From Neckera pumila (Eukaryota; Streptophyta; Bryopsida; Hypnales; Neckeraceae), in NCBI GenBank assembly GCA_963969595.1, contig OZ018411.1, forward strand, positions 1,118,501 through 1,182,500: a stretch of DNA of 64,000 nt. The letters are read 5' to 3'. Positions 22,882 to 34,181 of the stretch are shown piece by piece. Every line of letters begins with the position of its first letter. Position 1 is the first letter of the stretch. The notes under the pieces were generated by a model. That model saw only the letters and a list, made by a program, of their open reading frames with translations, had not been told where the DNA came from and did not search any database. The translations under genes were made by a program, and so were the position numbers.

Positions 22882-25062
22882 ATCGCCGATACAGCTTCAA
22901 ACAGATCAGATTCTCAAATAGAATCTCAAGAGCAGCCTACAACTGCCATTGACGTTCACATTCCCACTTGAAATCATGCCACTCGCCATCAAACAGCTTC
23001 TACTTCGTTCAAACATTTCCAGAGCCTGCGAACTCCAACGAACCCTAAAAGAAGCAACAATTCAACTGCTCCCGCACTAGACGGTCTCTCCTTCCTTGAA
23101 TCGCTGTCCTCGCTCAGCGCCCAAATCTCGATAGTCAAAGGAACCACTCGCTTGAGACAAAACACCAGTAAAATCACACTCCAGACTACAATCCCAGCCC
23201 GTCCACGCAGAGCCAATAAACTGCAAGCACAAAAACGCAATCGTCACATTCACACGTCGCGATGATCGTAACTCTCCATCAAAAACGACGCTTGTCAAAA
23301 TCAAACCTAGAAATGCTGAATGCCAATCACCAATACCAAGACCTCGCAAACTGGGTATTATTTATTAAAATAAATCCGTAAGAATCAAACAAACAAATTC
23401 CGTAACAAACCCACCAAAAGAAAAACTCATCTCCACAACAAAAATCTTGTTAAAAAACCATCACTTCAACTCCTCCACAACAGCACACCGCATCTCCAAA
23501 TCACGCCCCAGACAAACAAAATTATCACACTAAAAATCTAAACTCACCGCGACCCAACAGATCGAATGAAAAAATTAAAAAACTTGAACTTTATCAACCG
23601 CAATGGCACTCCCTGCAAACCAAGTCAAACCCACCTTCACCACTCTGCATACGACGCATCCATGGCTGTGATCCAATTCTCAAACTAGGTCTAGAGGAAT
23701 TATTGGACCAAAATAAAGCCACCAAGAAATCAATCATTCACTGAATTCGAAGGTAATGTTCAGCAACGACCGGATCTAAACGCGACTACGGCAGCGGAAT
23801 CTCTGCCAAAGAAAAAAATTAGCAATTAATCTGCTGCCAGTGGCAATCTGGCCGGTGCAGCGATCACGTCGGTGGGGCGAGCGAGCAGCTGGAACTGCTG
23901 GCTCCTCTTCTGACCGGGAGGTTCGTGGGGTCACCCGGAGCAGACACCCCATGGAACCCCAACGTAGTTGACGAATGATTTTCATTTTTGGATGGTTTTA
24001 GGGTCTGTTCATCCTCCTCCGGCGCTGCTTGGCCTCACATCAGCAAGCAGCTGAACGTCAGCATGAAGACAGCCTTTTGCTTCGCAGGCATGTGACGCAA
24101 TTGCGACCAATTTGATTTTGCGATCTGCCAGTGCGGGTCCCGAAGTTGCAGTTGCAAGCGAAGGTGGCAACCCACATTTAGAAAATCGCCAGGTGTAGTC
24201 CCAGGTGCAGGGGGCGATCTTTCTGGAGACACCGATCGGTTGCATGCTGTCTGAGAGTGAGTGTCCTGCTCGTGAGAATGCAACTGCCGTGGCGATCTTC
24301 CACATCTTACAGCATCTCAGCAAATCCGCAAGCCATGCCTGGATCCTTTGGAACTTTCCTTTGGGACCCGCTTTGCGTTTTGGGCCCCATAAAGTCTGCT
24401 CTCCTTTTCTGCGTCTGCATACTCAGAGGCCGGAGCCGACGTTGCTTCCGCATTTTGGACCCGGAGCTAGTTGTGCGATCGCTGGTGAGACGATCGTTTT
24501 CCAGGTATGGGAGACGAAAATGCACCTCTGTAGCATTGAATGTCAGTGTTGTTCTTATCTGTGTGAGCTTTTGCAGTGATTTTAAATAACCTTTGGGAAA
24601 TCAGTGTGACGATATACAATATCGAGGGAAGATGTGGTCATGCATGCATAGATCTCCATGCAGTCACTGCGTAGTACGAAACAGATTCTGAAGACTGTAG
24701 TATGCAACAAATTCTTGGATTCTCCTGTACTGTACAGTACTGCAGGATGAATGTCAGTTTGTCTGAAAAGCTATGTTTGTTTTTTATTGTCAAGGTACAG
24801 TGTATTGTAAACCTTTTTTGACACATTTGTTGTGATGCAGCGCAGTTGTTTGTTGGCGTTGGTGATAGCCGGTACTGGAGCCTGCTTCTGCTGCTTCAAT
24901 CCTGTGACCTTGCACACTTGATTCTCCATCGATTGATTTTGAGACTCTTCCGACCGCGTATATCTCCCTTTACTCTTGAGCACTGCGGTCGCTCGCTAGC
25001 CTTCCGAATTCTCGGGTTGCAGCCTTTCCATTGCATTGCCTGCTGTTAATTAATTTCCAGTC
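22882..25062. other. divergent intergenic region with probable 5' UTRs
   Basis: Lies between the minus-strand acidic-protein gene and the plus-strand MADS gene. It probably holds a 5' UTR with intron for the former (about 22882-23800) and the promoter or leader of the latter. No further coding exon is supported; the frames at 24205-24589 look random. Confidence 0.45.
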
Positions 25063-26190
25063 ATGGGGGTTCGCAATGGGCTGGTCTTTAACATCGGATC
25101 TCACATCAAGAGTGACGCCTCCCGAGCAGCGACCTACAGCAAGCGGAAGAAAGGCCTTCTGAAGAAGGTGAAGGAGCTTTCCATCTTGTGCGGTGTGGAC
25201 GTGGCGGTCATGTGCCACCACCCTCACATGGCCGGGGCCTCCCCTCTTCTCTGGGGCCAGCCCAATCTGGACTCAGTGCTCAACCGCTACAAGGGCGTGG
25301 CGCCCGAGGAGCGGGAGAAGCGGAAGCTGGACAACACGACGTTCCTCCACAACCAGGTCCAGAAACTGGTGTCCGACCTGCATCACGTCGTGGACCACAA
25401 CCGCAACCTCGCGAACCACTTGGAGAATGCTCTCTGGGACGATCGTCTGAATGCTTTGACCCCATCTGAATTGCAACAAATTGCAGGGCAAGTGCTGCGC
25501 AAGAAGAACGACGTCGCAGAGCTTCTGGCCGTCTCGGCAACAGCGGAGGGTCCTTACAACCCACCCGTGCCCAACTTTCACCATCTCAACGGATACATGG
25601 GTAGTACCATACCCACAAGCTTTGTGCTACACAAGAACGATGCCGCCTTACCAACACAGGAAAGGCTCACGCAAGAAATCATTTGCAGAATGCCAGCGTT
25701 CCGATCCATAGAGAATGGATACCTGCAGTCGAACGTGACGATCCCAAATGCAGCTTTGTGCAGAACGCCGCCGATGGACGAACCAGCAGAATCAGAAAAC
25801 TCGATTATCTCCGGAGCTTCCAGCAGTCATGTGAAGCTCTCGGACGCGCAGTCCATGTTCGCCACGAAGGCCTTAGCTGTAGTGGAAGCTTTGGACGATG
25901 AGTTCGGAACCATCTCCATGGAAGCGCAAGTGAACATGGCGCCCACAAATTGGTTTAGCAACACGAATTCGACCGCGAGCGACGCTTCCGATACGTTTTC
26001 AACGGATGTAGCGGCGCATTCGCACTTCAAGATGCCAAACTTCACCACAGACATCAATGTTTTCGATTTCTTGACAGACGGCACCGGATTTCCTGTTCCA
26101 GAATCTGCATCGGCCACCGGGCTCTTAATGTGTCAAGGTAACCAGGCTCTGCAACCCGAAGCGGCGCTCTTGGTCCCCCACGTGAACTAG
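25063..26190 (+). CDS. type I MADS-box transcription factor (Mgamma/Mbeta-like), intronless
   Basis: 375 aa, single exon. Residues 1-55 form a MADS domain: SRAATYSKRKKGLLKKVKEL then SILCGVDVAVMC, the core DNA-binding helix and first beta strand. Residues about 60-150 carry the type I pattern LLWGQPNLDSVLNRYKG, EEREKRKLDNTTFLHNQVQK and a coiled region (LHHVVDHNRNLANHLENALW), comparable with the W-P..V-L..F-K..P-E segment of AGL80/PHERES-type Mgamma proteins. There is no K-box, so it is not MIKC. The first residues (GVRNGLVFNIG) depart from the usual basic arm G-R-x-K-I. The rest is Ser/Thr-rich and probably disordered. Lack of introns fits type I genes. It should bind CArG-like DNA as a dimer in the nucleus; targets are unknown. 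Subclass assignment is tentative. Confidence 0.88.
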   Translation: MGVRNGLVFNIGSHIKSDASRAATYSKRKKGLLKKVKELSILCGVDVAVMCHHPHMAGASPLLWGQPNLDSVLNRYKGVAPEEREKRKLDNTTFLHNQVQKLVSDLHHVVDHNRNLANHLENALWDDRLNALTPSELQQIAGQVLRKKNDVAELLAVSATAEGPYNPPVPNFHHLNGYMGSTIPTSFVLHKNDAALPTQERLTQEIICRMPAFRSIENGYLQSNVTIPNAALCRTPPMDEPAESENSIISGASSSHVKLSDAQSMFATKALAVVEALDDEFGTISMEAQVNMAPTNWFSNTNSTASDASDTFSTDVAAHSHFKMPNFTTDINVFDFLTDGTGFPVPESASATGLLMCQGNQALQPEAALLVPHVN

Positions 26191-28008
26191 TGTCGTAATG
26201 GCAGCTATTGAGTCATGTGTGACCTGCGCCATTGTTTCTCATTGCTTCTGTAAAGTTTTGCTTGCAGTTTGGGAACGATTGCGTCGTTGCCGTCAAGTTT
26301 CGTACCCCCTGTTTCACGTTTGTGTTTATATATAATGCTTTTAGGATATTCAGAGTCGGCGTTACATAGAGTTCTATACTGTGCATATGCGGAGAAAGTA
26401 TGCAAGTTTGCCTGTAAATTAGAGAGATGCTAATTCTAAGGTGCAGCTAGAGTTGTACATTTTGAAATGTTTCATTGCTTCTGAAGAGATTTTTGAGTTG
26501 ATTAATTTTGAATTTGTGCAATCTCGTGAATCGTCAATTTGCACTTCTGAGAGCTTTCCAATGGTAGCGAGGACATTATCATCTGCTTTATTGTGGACAT
26601 GTATCGTGTGATGACATAATAATGAAAAAACATTTAAGATGATTATCATGACGTACAGACTAGAATGAAAGCGTACGTACACAGATAGTTTCGATGGGAT
26701 GGAGATGATGCAACTAAGTTCACACCAATCAATTAGATACGCTCCGTTGCTGATGGCAGAGTGAAAACAGGGAAGTGAGCAGAACTAGCATACTGTTGTT
26801 TATGGAAGTCACACAGGCTGACGGCAGTCACACAGGCTTGGGAGCAGAATTAACAGGTTAAAACTTATGTTCGCAAACTGTGGTCAACAAACGGCACACC
26901 TTTACACAAGGTGATTGCGATTCTGAGGCCCAATTCTCGTCTAAAAGGACCAGCGCCCTAATAAAGATTTCAATACAGATATTCTCTCACGTTTCCCAGA
27001 TCCCCTCCATTCTCAGGGCAAAAATCTTGACATTGCGACAACCCTTATTACCAGCCCAACTGAACAATTTACGCCGACATCCTGTTCACATAACTGGACA
27101 AAAAAACTCAGTAGAATGGAACAGGCAACTGAGAACAATCTGCACTCAATCGAAACCAAAAAAATCAACACCATTACTACCATACTCAGAGTCGACACTG
27201 ATGAAGAAAAACCTTGCAATACAAACTGCGCTGACGAGCCAAAACTCGATGATATAGTGCTGCATCTTACAGAATCATAGAAGGAAATGCCGCTGCTACT
27301 GCCAATTTATCTCTCAACACTACATTCCAAGTCCGCCTGATGTCTAAGTCGTCGGCTTTCAAGCGAGACACAAAAACCACTTCATAAACTTCGGAACACA
27401 AAAAGCATAGAATACTCGGTTGCCACGACAAAGCTTCTGACCAAGCTACAGAAAAGAAAAATCAATACGAAATAGAAAACTAAGTACACTCAACAGAGGA
27501 GGCAACCATGCATAACAAATTGCAATCCCAAATGAGGACGAGTGAAAAATTGATGTTACAAGTATCGTACAGAACTAACGAGGCAATGCCGCTGCGGCTG
27601 CACCCACGCATTCATCTCTCAATGCTACGTTCGCCGATCCCCCTGAAGACTTGCTTTCAAGCCACAGAGAGAAACCAGTGATGCATCCACTTCAGAACAC
27701 CACAACCAAACAATCCTTCGGTTGCCATGACCAAGCTTCATCCGCAGTGAACACTCCTACTTTGCTAATCCCTAACACCACCGAGCACAAGCGAAGTGCA
27801 CAGCTTTCTGGTGCACTCCACTGCCCCGCTCGATGTACATGATTCACCACCCCGCAGCCGCTTTGCAGGCTTGCGATTCTCAATTCTACCTGTAAATAAG
27901 CTGCACGCCACTGAGTGCAGCTGCTATACAGATCTCGTTAGCTATACAGTTCTCGATTGCCCAAGGCAGAAAGTCGACTGTGGAGAAGAACCCCGTCTAA
28001 GAAGAACG
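26191..28008. other. convergent intergenic; 3' UTRs of MADS and receptor-kinase genes
   Basis: No coding exon supported. AATAAT- and ATATAA-type signals after 26320 may serve the MADS transcript. The GAAG/GTAGGT donor at 28012-28020 (minus) overlaps the receptor-kinase stop, so a 3' UTR intron is possible here. Confidence 0.45.
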
Positions 28009-31000
28009 TTACCTACCTTCCTGCAAATCCTCGGAGAGAACCTTGTTTCGTGAGAAAGGGTCGTTTACAAGGCCGCTGATGCCGACAAACTGGCCGGAGG
28101 AAGGAGTGGAAAAAGAGGGGCCATGATCGGAGACATAGGACGTCGAGGGGTTGGGTCTGCGATCTGGCCACGGCATGGAGAAAGGGGAGGAGCTGGAGGA
28201 GCTCGTGGAAGTAGAAGCCATTTGCAAACGGAGCGGGACGCCGCCCAAGCCGTAGCTTCGGATGCTGCCAATCTCGTGCTCGCTGCTGGTGGTGATACCG
28301 TCTCGCTCGCTGCCCGTGTTGTACTCCTCCTTGAGGTAGCAGATCCGGTTCAGGGTTGCTACGACCTCGCCCATGGTGGGCCGCGACCGCCACTCCGGCT
28401 CGATGCACGTCTTCGCGAGCGCGGCGACTTGCTCGAAGTCCTCGGGTGGAAATTTGCCTTCCAGATGCGGGTCCGCGAGCTCCTCGATGCGCGACTTGTC
28501 CGTGAGCAGTGGACGCGCCTGCCAACAATATCAAACCTTAAAGTCAGGACTCAACGACCTACAGTCAAACCTCTTTACTGAAATTCTAGAGTATCCTGCA
28601 CACTTTGCCACACTATCATCGACTGCAACACACTCTTCACACAAATTCAGACCATGTCATGAAGAGAAGGTTAGGATCCCAGGTAGTAAAATCGAAGAGG
28701 TTGCAGAGCAGGTTTTAACAAAAAACTTCAGAACTACACCTAAACGAACATAACGTTACTTTGTGCCGTCGAATCAGCGGAGGGGATGGTGTGAGAATTG
28801 ACATACCCAAGCTGTGATGTTCTCGAAATCTTCTCGAGCGTAGTCGATAGGTTTACGTCCAGACAGGAGCTCAAGTAGCACCACTCCGTAACTGTAAACG
28901 TCGCTCTTCACAAGTAAGTGTCCTGTCATTGCGTACTCCGGAGCCACGTAGCTGCAATCAACCAAGGAGACGACATCAGTGCCATTCAACCATGAAAACT
29001 TGAGAAAAGAGTAACCCATTAATACTCTAAAACCCAAACGCAACAGATGTACCAAAGGATATTGCCAAGAAAAAACCGCCAAATGTCTACAAGTTCTTTG
29101 GTTCAGCTATGACTATAGGCAATTTAAAGAGGAAATTAATGATATCATCTAGACAATTGGCAGTTAGTCAACAGGAACAATGTGTAGCAATGTATACTAA
29201 TAATGAAGTTCATTTGCAAACTTCACTGGATTGGTTAGGCCTCAATCGCATTCTAAAAGTCGCCGTACGGAAAACTTTCAATGAAGAAAAATCTAATTCG
29301 AGCATTAAGCACACCGAAACCCTGTCAAAAGAGTCTTGCGCTTCGACCGTAACACGAAACGCAATACTTGATCATTGAGCAGAGTGAAAGTCGGTAAAAG
29401 AGTTTCAAATTGAACAGTAAACCCTAAACACAACAGTTTCATAAAGATAACAGTGAGGGCGTTACCCGAAGGTGCCCATAACACGAGTGGAGACGTAGTT
29501 CCCTTGGCCTTCCGGAGCCAATCTCGCCAGACCGAAGTCCGCCACTTTAGCATGGAAGTTGTTCTGCAGCAAAATGTTGGACGCCTTGAAATCCCGATGA
29601 ATGACGCACGGTTGCGAATCCTCATGCAAATAATGCAACCCCCGCGCGGATCCAATAGCGATTTTCATGCGCGTGGGCCAATCCAGAGGCCCAATCGTCT
29701 CACACAGCGAGCCGTGTAACCACGAGTCCACACTTCCGTTAGGAATGAGCTCGTAACACAGGAGCTGCACCAGCGGCTCCCGAGAACAGAAGTAGCCCAA
29801 GAGCTTGACCAAATGGCGATGGTGCAGCCGGCTCAGCATCTCCACTTCCACCAAAAACTCGCGATCACCTTGATGCCCGCCCGTCGTGAGCTTCTTGATC
29901 GCCACTTCCGTACCGTCCCGCAATACACCGCGGTATACTTTCCCGAAGCCGCCTTCGCCGAGGAAGGCCGACGGCGCGAACCCGTTCGTGGCTTCGCTGA
30001 GCTCCTCGTACGTGAACTCGCGCGTTTGCTTTGGCCGAGGGAACGACTTGCTGTCTGCTGGTACCCACCTTGTTGGCGTCACAAGCTGCTGTGACTGCAA
30101 CGAACTCACTGTGAAAGCACCAGAATCCATGAGACTTCACACACATTAAGGAAGTTACTAACCCGCAAGGTGATGGACAGAAGGCGGTAAACGAAGGATT
30201 CAGGAGTACCTTTGGTGCTGCTGGCGACCTCGGAGGTCCGATTTGGTTTCTTCCGCATCCGTCGAATGCAAAGAGCTACGACAATACACAAGAGGAGCAC
30301 CCCTACGCCACCGCCAATGCCAGCAGCCAAGGCCACCGTCGATGAGCCTTTAGACGACGCCGGTACAGCTACGGGAGCGATGGGCGTGGGTGCAACAGGT
30401 GCCACTGCAATGAGAGGATCAAATCAACGTTATCAGATCCACATCTATGAGAGCGAAAATGCAGTGAAATCCTGACTGCCGTATCGGGTCCTCGCAATAA
30501 AACCCTAAACCCTTCAACTCACCAAGTTCATGAACCCTGACATCTGCGTAAACCACTGATTTGCAAGGACTTGTGTGGAAGAAAGATCTTACCAGCAGGC
30601 GGGATAAACTCCGGGGTCACACTGATCACCGTGTAAGGTCCGAATAAGGTGCTGGTGAACTTCAATTTCCGTGACCAAATCGACTCGTTAATGCTTGTGA
30701 TTTCCGCGAATGAGAAGCTGAGTTCTGAAGTGGAGCCGATGTCAGATTCCACGTTCAATGGACCATCGAACTCCCTTGTGGCCTTCACTGAAAAACTCGA
30801 GTTCTCGCCGAATTTGAAATAATTGACCAGCACCTGTACATCGAGAAGGTTCAGCGACGATGCGAGATCGACCTGGAAAACGTCTTGCAAGTTGGGAGCA
30901 GAACTCGAGGCGTTCGTGAAGCGCAGCTTCACAGTAATGGGATACACGCAATTGCATTGCACCGTGTCGACGGATCCCGGTCGCAACATCATGTTCGCTG

Positions 31001-34000
31001 GACAACATCCTGCTCAGCAAATCGAATACATTCTCAGTACTCTCAATAAACCCTAAACCCTAAACAACCACAACACATTAGCCACACTGTACCATGATGC
31101 ATTACTCTTGGTAACAACATCCTATTCAACATCCTGCACACACCTCGCTCACGCAATCCCTAGACTAGCATGACAGATTAAAAGCACCAACACATACGGA
31201 GAACACCCATTTTGGGGGCAAAGAGACATGAGGGCATTCATTTTTTAACAAGAAACATACCTTGCACAGCGGGTCCCGGCGCAAGAATTGAGGCCGGAGG
31301 CGGTGCCACAACAGGAGGCAAACTCGGTGGAGGCGTTACAACGGGCGGCGGCACTGGCACAACCGCCGGTGGTGGCACAGCAGGTGGCAAACTGGGTGCA
31401 GGCGGACTTACAACGGGACTCAACGGCGGCAGTGGCGGAGGAGGTACCACCGTTGGAGACGGAGCAGGCGCTTGTGGAGGTGGCGGTGATGCCTCCGGCG
31501 GCGTTGCAGGCGGCGGGGACACAGGAGACGTTACAGGAGGGGACACAGGAGGGGTTGCAGGAGGTGACACAGGAGGGGTTGCAGGAGGGGAAACAGAAGG
31601 GGTTGCAGGAGGGGTTGCAGGAGGGGTTGCAGGAGGGGATGCAGGAGGGGATGCAGGAGGGGATAGAGGAGGGGATGCAGGAGGGGTTGCAGGAGGGGAT
31701 GCAGGAGGGGATGCAGGAGGGGTTGCAGGAGGGGATGCAGGAGGGGATGCAGGAGGTGGAGAATTGGCTGGTGGAGGAGGAGGATTTGGGTTTGAAGGTG
31801 GAGGAGCCCGTTGAGGAGGTGGAGGACTAGGGTTTGCAGGAGGAGGTGCGTCAGGGGTTGGAGGAGGAGTAGAAGGAGGAGTGGCAGCAGGAGGGGGAGC
31901 ATTGGGAGATGGAGGAGGGGTGCTAGGAGGTGGAGGGAGGACGACAATTGGGGGCGACAGGGAAGTGGGACTGGGAGCTGGCGCTAGAGGAGGAGCTGGA
32001 GGAGAGGCTTCAGGGGTTGCTGTTGGTGGGGGAGAGATAGGAGGAGCTACTGGAGGGAGCGTTTCGGGTGGGGGCACAGTGGGAGGTGTATCAGGTGGTG
32101 GAACGGTTGGAGGCGGAGTATCCGGTGGGGGAGCCGTCGGAGGTGGTGTATCCGGTGGCGGAACAGTTGGAGGTGGAGTTTCGGGTGGGGGAGCTGTTGG
32201 AGGTGGAGTATCGGGTGGTGGACCGGCTGGAGGTGGAGAATCGGGTGGCGGAGCAGTTGGAGGTGGCGTATCGGGTGGCGGAAGGGTTGGAGGTGGAGAA
32301 TAGGGTGGCGGAACCGTTGGAGGTGGAGTGTCCGTGACAGTGGGGGGTGCGGAATCTGGAGGTGGAGAATTCGGAGGTGGAGTATCCCTGACAGTGGGAG
32401 GTGCGGAATCTGGAGGTGGAGAATTCGGAGGTGGAGTGTCCGTGACAGTGGGAGGTGCGGAATCTGGAGGTGGAGAATTCGGAGGTGGAGTGTCCGTGAC
32501 AGTGGGAGGTGCGGAATCTGGAGGTGGAGAATTCGGAGGTGGAGTATCCCTGACAGTGGGAGGTGCGGAATCTGGAGGTGGAGAATTCGGAGGTGGAGTG
32601 TCCGTGACAGTGGGAGGTGCGGAATCTGGAGGTGGAGAATTCGGAGGCGGAGTGTCCGTGACAGTGGGAGGTGCGGAATCTGGAGGTGGAGAGTCGGGAA
32701 CAGTTGGTGGTGGTGTCGCCGGTGGTGGGGAATCAGGCACTGTCGGAGGTGGTGTAGCTGGAGGTGGAGAGTCGGGAACAGTTGGCGATGATGTCGCCGG
32801 TGGTGGAGAATCAGGCACTGTCGGAGGTGGTGTAGCTGGAGGTGGAGAATCCGGCACTGAGGGAGCAGGAGCATCCGCAGATGGAGGAGGAGAGACTGCA
32901 GTGACTGGAGGGGGACTGTCAGGAGTAGCAGTGACGGAGGGGGTAGGGGAAGGAGGGGGAATGCCCGTCGGTGGCGGAGCTGGAGGGGAGTCCTGTGAAG
33001 GGGGAGGAGGATTAGGCACACTTGGGGGATCCGCCGGCGGAGATTGAGGAGGAGAAGAATCAGGTGTTTGAGGAGGAGGGGAAGCAGGTGAATCCGAAGG
33101 AGGAGGAGGAGGAGGATCTGAAGGAGGTGGAGACACGGGGTCTGCCGGAGGGGAAGCAGGGGGCTCAGAAGGAGGAGGAGCGGTTACAGGAGGAGGAGAA
33201 GTTGGTGGATCTGAGGGAGGAGAAGCAGGGGGTTCCGGAGGAGGGGAAGCTGGTGGATCTGCAGGAGGGGAAGCAGGGGGCTCAGGAGGAGAAGAAGCTG
33301 GAGGTTGAGGAGGAGGAGATGAATCAGGAGGAGGAGAAGCTGATGAATCAGGAGGAGGAGAAGCTGATGAATCAGGAGGAGGTGAAGCTGAATCAGGAGG
33401 AGGAGAAGCTGATGAATCAGGAGGAGGTGGAGGTGAATCAGGAGGAGGAGAAGCTGAATCAGGAGGAGGTGGAGGTGAATCAGGAGGAGGAGAAGCTGAT
33501 GAATCAGGAAGAGGTGGAGGTGAATCAGGAGGAGGAGAAGCAGGTGGTTCGGGGGGTGATGCTGATGGTGGAGGAGGAGACGGTGTTGAGGGAGATGGTT
33601 CTGGAGTAGACTGCAAAAGATACCTCCCACGATGATGCAGATTATCTGCGATACAATCAGAACTCGTCAATCATTGAATTTGCAAGATCGATTCAGAGAA
33701 CCAACATCCCAGACTGCTTTAAGGCATGTTGACACGCCTTCCCATGACAATTTCGATTTACGTAGTTGTGTAGCACTAGTATGTCAATTGCGTTACTAAA
33801 CTTGTTCTTTGCAGAATGGAGCATGAGGAAATAGCAAGCCGGGCATCAGAAGTTCTGATAGCAAGATGCTGGAGAGGGACACAACATCCCAAGCTCATAT
33901 CGATGACAATGCCAATTACGACTGATGTCTCAGACGTGTGTAAATTGGTTCAAACTAAGCCACTTTACGTCCTTGCGTATCACTTATGTTACTACGATTT

Positions 34001-34181
34001 GTTCGTGCACGATGAGAAAAGAGAAGAGAAATGCAGAAGTTGATAGTAAAAGTGAAAGTGAAAGAGTTGTACCTGCACCAGTGAACCTTAACCCATCCAC
34101 TGGCCATGATTGAAGTAGAAGAATGCAGCAAAATACCCCGTAACAGCCGATTAACCACATCCTCCAAGTGAGCCCAGCCAT
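28009..34181 (-). CDS. ALE2-like receptor-like kinase with giant extensin-like ectodomain, seven exons
   Basis: Exons: 34181-34073, 33645-31261, 31009-30593, 30404-30210, 30108-29466, 28951-28807, 28518-28009; 4404 nt, 1467 aa. Residues 1 to about 30 are a signal peptide ([17 protein letters not shown]). Exon 2 (about 37-831) is Pro-rich ([20 protein letters not shown]). Exon 3 holds the Cys-containing ALE2-type extracellular domain ([24 protein letters not shown]). The membrane segment is [19 protein letters not shown], about residues 999-1017. The kinase has [12 protein letters not shown], the AIKKL lysine, [11 protein letters not shown] and APE, so it should be active and of RD type. The end SEDLQEGR is shared with Arabidopsis ALE2/At4g02010 relatives. 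These plasma-membrane kinases act in epidermal and cell-wall-linked development. Every junction keeps one frame. The Pro-rich block is far longer than I know in this clade. Confidence 0.92.
30500..30513. promoter_or_regulatory. telobox-like motif in receptor-kinase intron 3
   Basis: AAACCCTAAACCC in the intron 30405-30592. It is one of several telobox-like motifs in this gene's introns; another AAACCCTAAAC lies near 29420. Function unknown. Confidence 0.35.
31048..31065. promoter_or_regulatory. telobox motif in receptor-kinase intron 2
   Basis: AAACCCTAAACCCTAAAC within the intron 31010-31260, about 40 bases upstream of the exon 3 acceptor on the minus strand. A regulatory role is inference. 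Confidence 0.4.
31520..31760. repeat. 12-bp coding minisatellite
   Basis: Plus-strand unit GGAGGGGTTGCA/GGAGGGGATGCA repeated about 20 times. On the coding (minus) strand it encodes (A-S/T-P-P)n near the C-terminal side of the Pro-rich ectodomain. G-rich on the plus strand. Confidence 0.85.
32060..32330. repeat. 30-bp coding minisatellite
   Basis: About nine units of GGAGGTGGAGTATCGGGTGG plus ten bases, encoding repeats such as [10 protein letters not shown] and [10 protein letters not shown] on the minus strand. It adjoins the 54-bp array. Confidence 0.8.
32330..32700. repeat. 54-bp coding minisatellite, seven units
   Basis: Units begin with GACAGTGGGAGGTGCGGAAT at 54-base intervals from about 32336 and are nearly identical. 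Each encodes 18 residues with the pattern [10 protein letters not shown](T/R)DTPPPNS. High identity between units suggests recent expansion or homogenisation. Confidence 0.9.
33310..33545. repeat. GGAGGAGAAGCTGATGAATCA-type coding array
   Basis: Irregular 15-24-bp units built from AATCAGGAGGAGGAGAAGCT, encoding [13 protein letters not shown] and similar on the minus strand, at the N-terminal side of the Pro-rich domain. Confidence 0.8.

Noticed and set aside
24205..24589. Overlapping frames of 110-124 codons upstream of the MADS gene
   Set aside because: Several frames are open at once with no conserved motif; more likely leader or promoter sequence.
25188..25584. Other-frame and antisense frames over the MADS gene
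   Set aside because: Composition shadows of the GC-rich MADS coding sequence.
28123..28581. Plus-strand frame of 152 codons
   Set aside because: Antisense to the last kinase exon, which ends with the conserved SEDLQEGR tail.
31212..33609. Long plus-strand Gly-rich and Glu-rich frames (31212-31814, 31881-32303, 32328-33047, 33022-33609)
   Set aside because: They are antisense shadows of the Pro-rich coding repeats. The minus frame joins in phase to a signal peptide, ectodomain, membrane segment and kinase.
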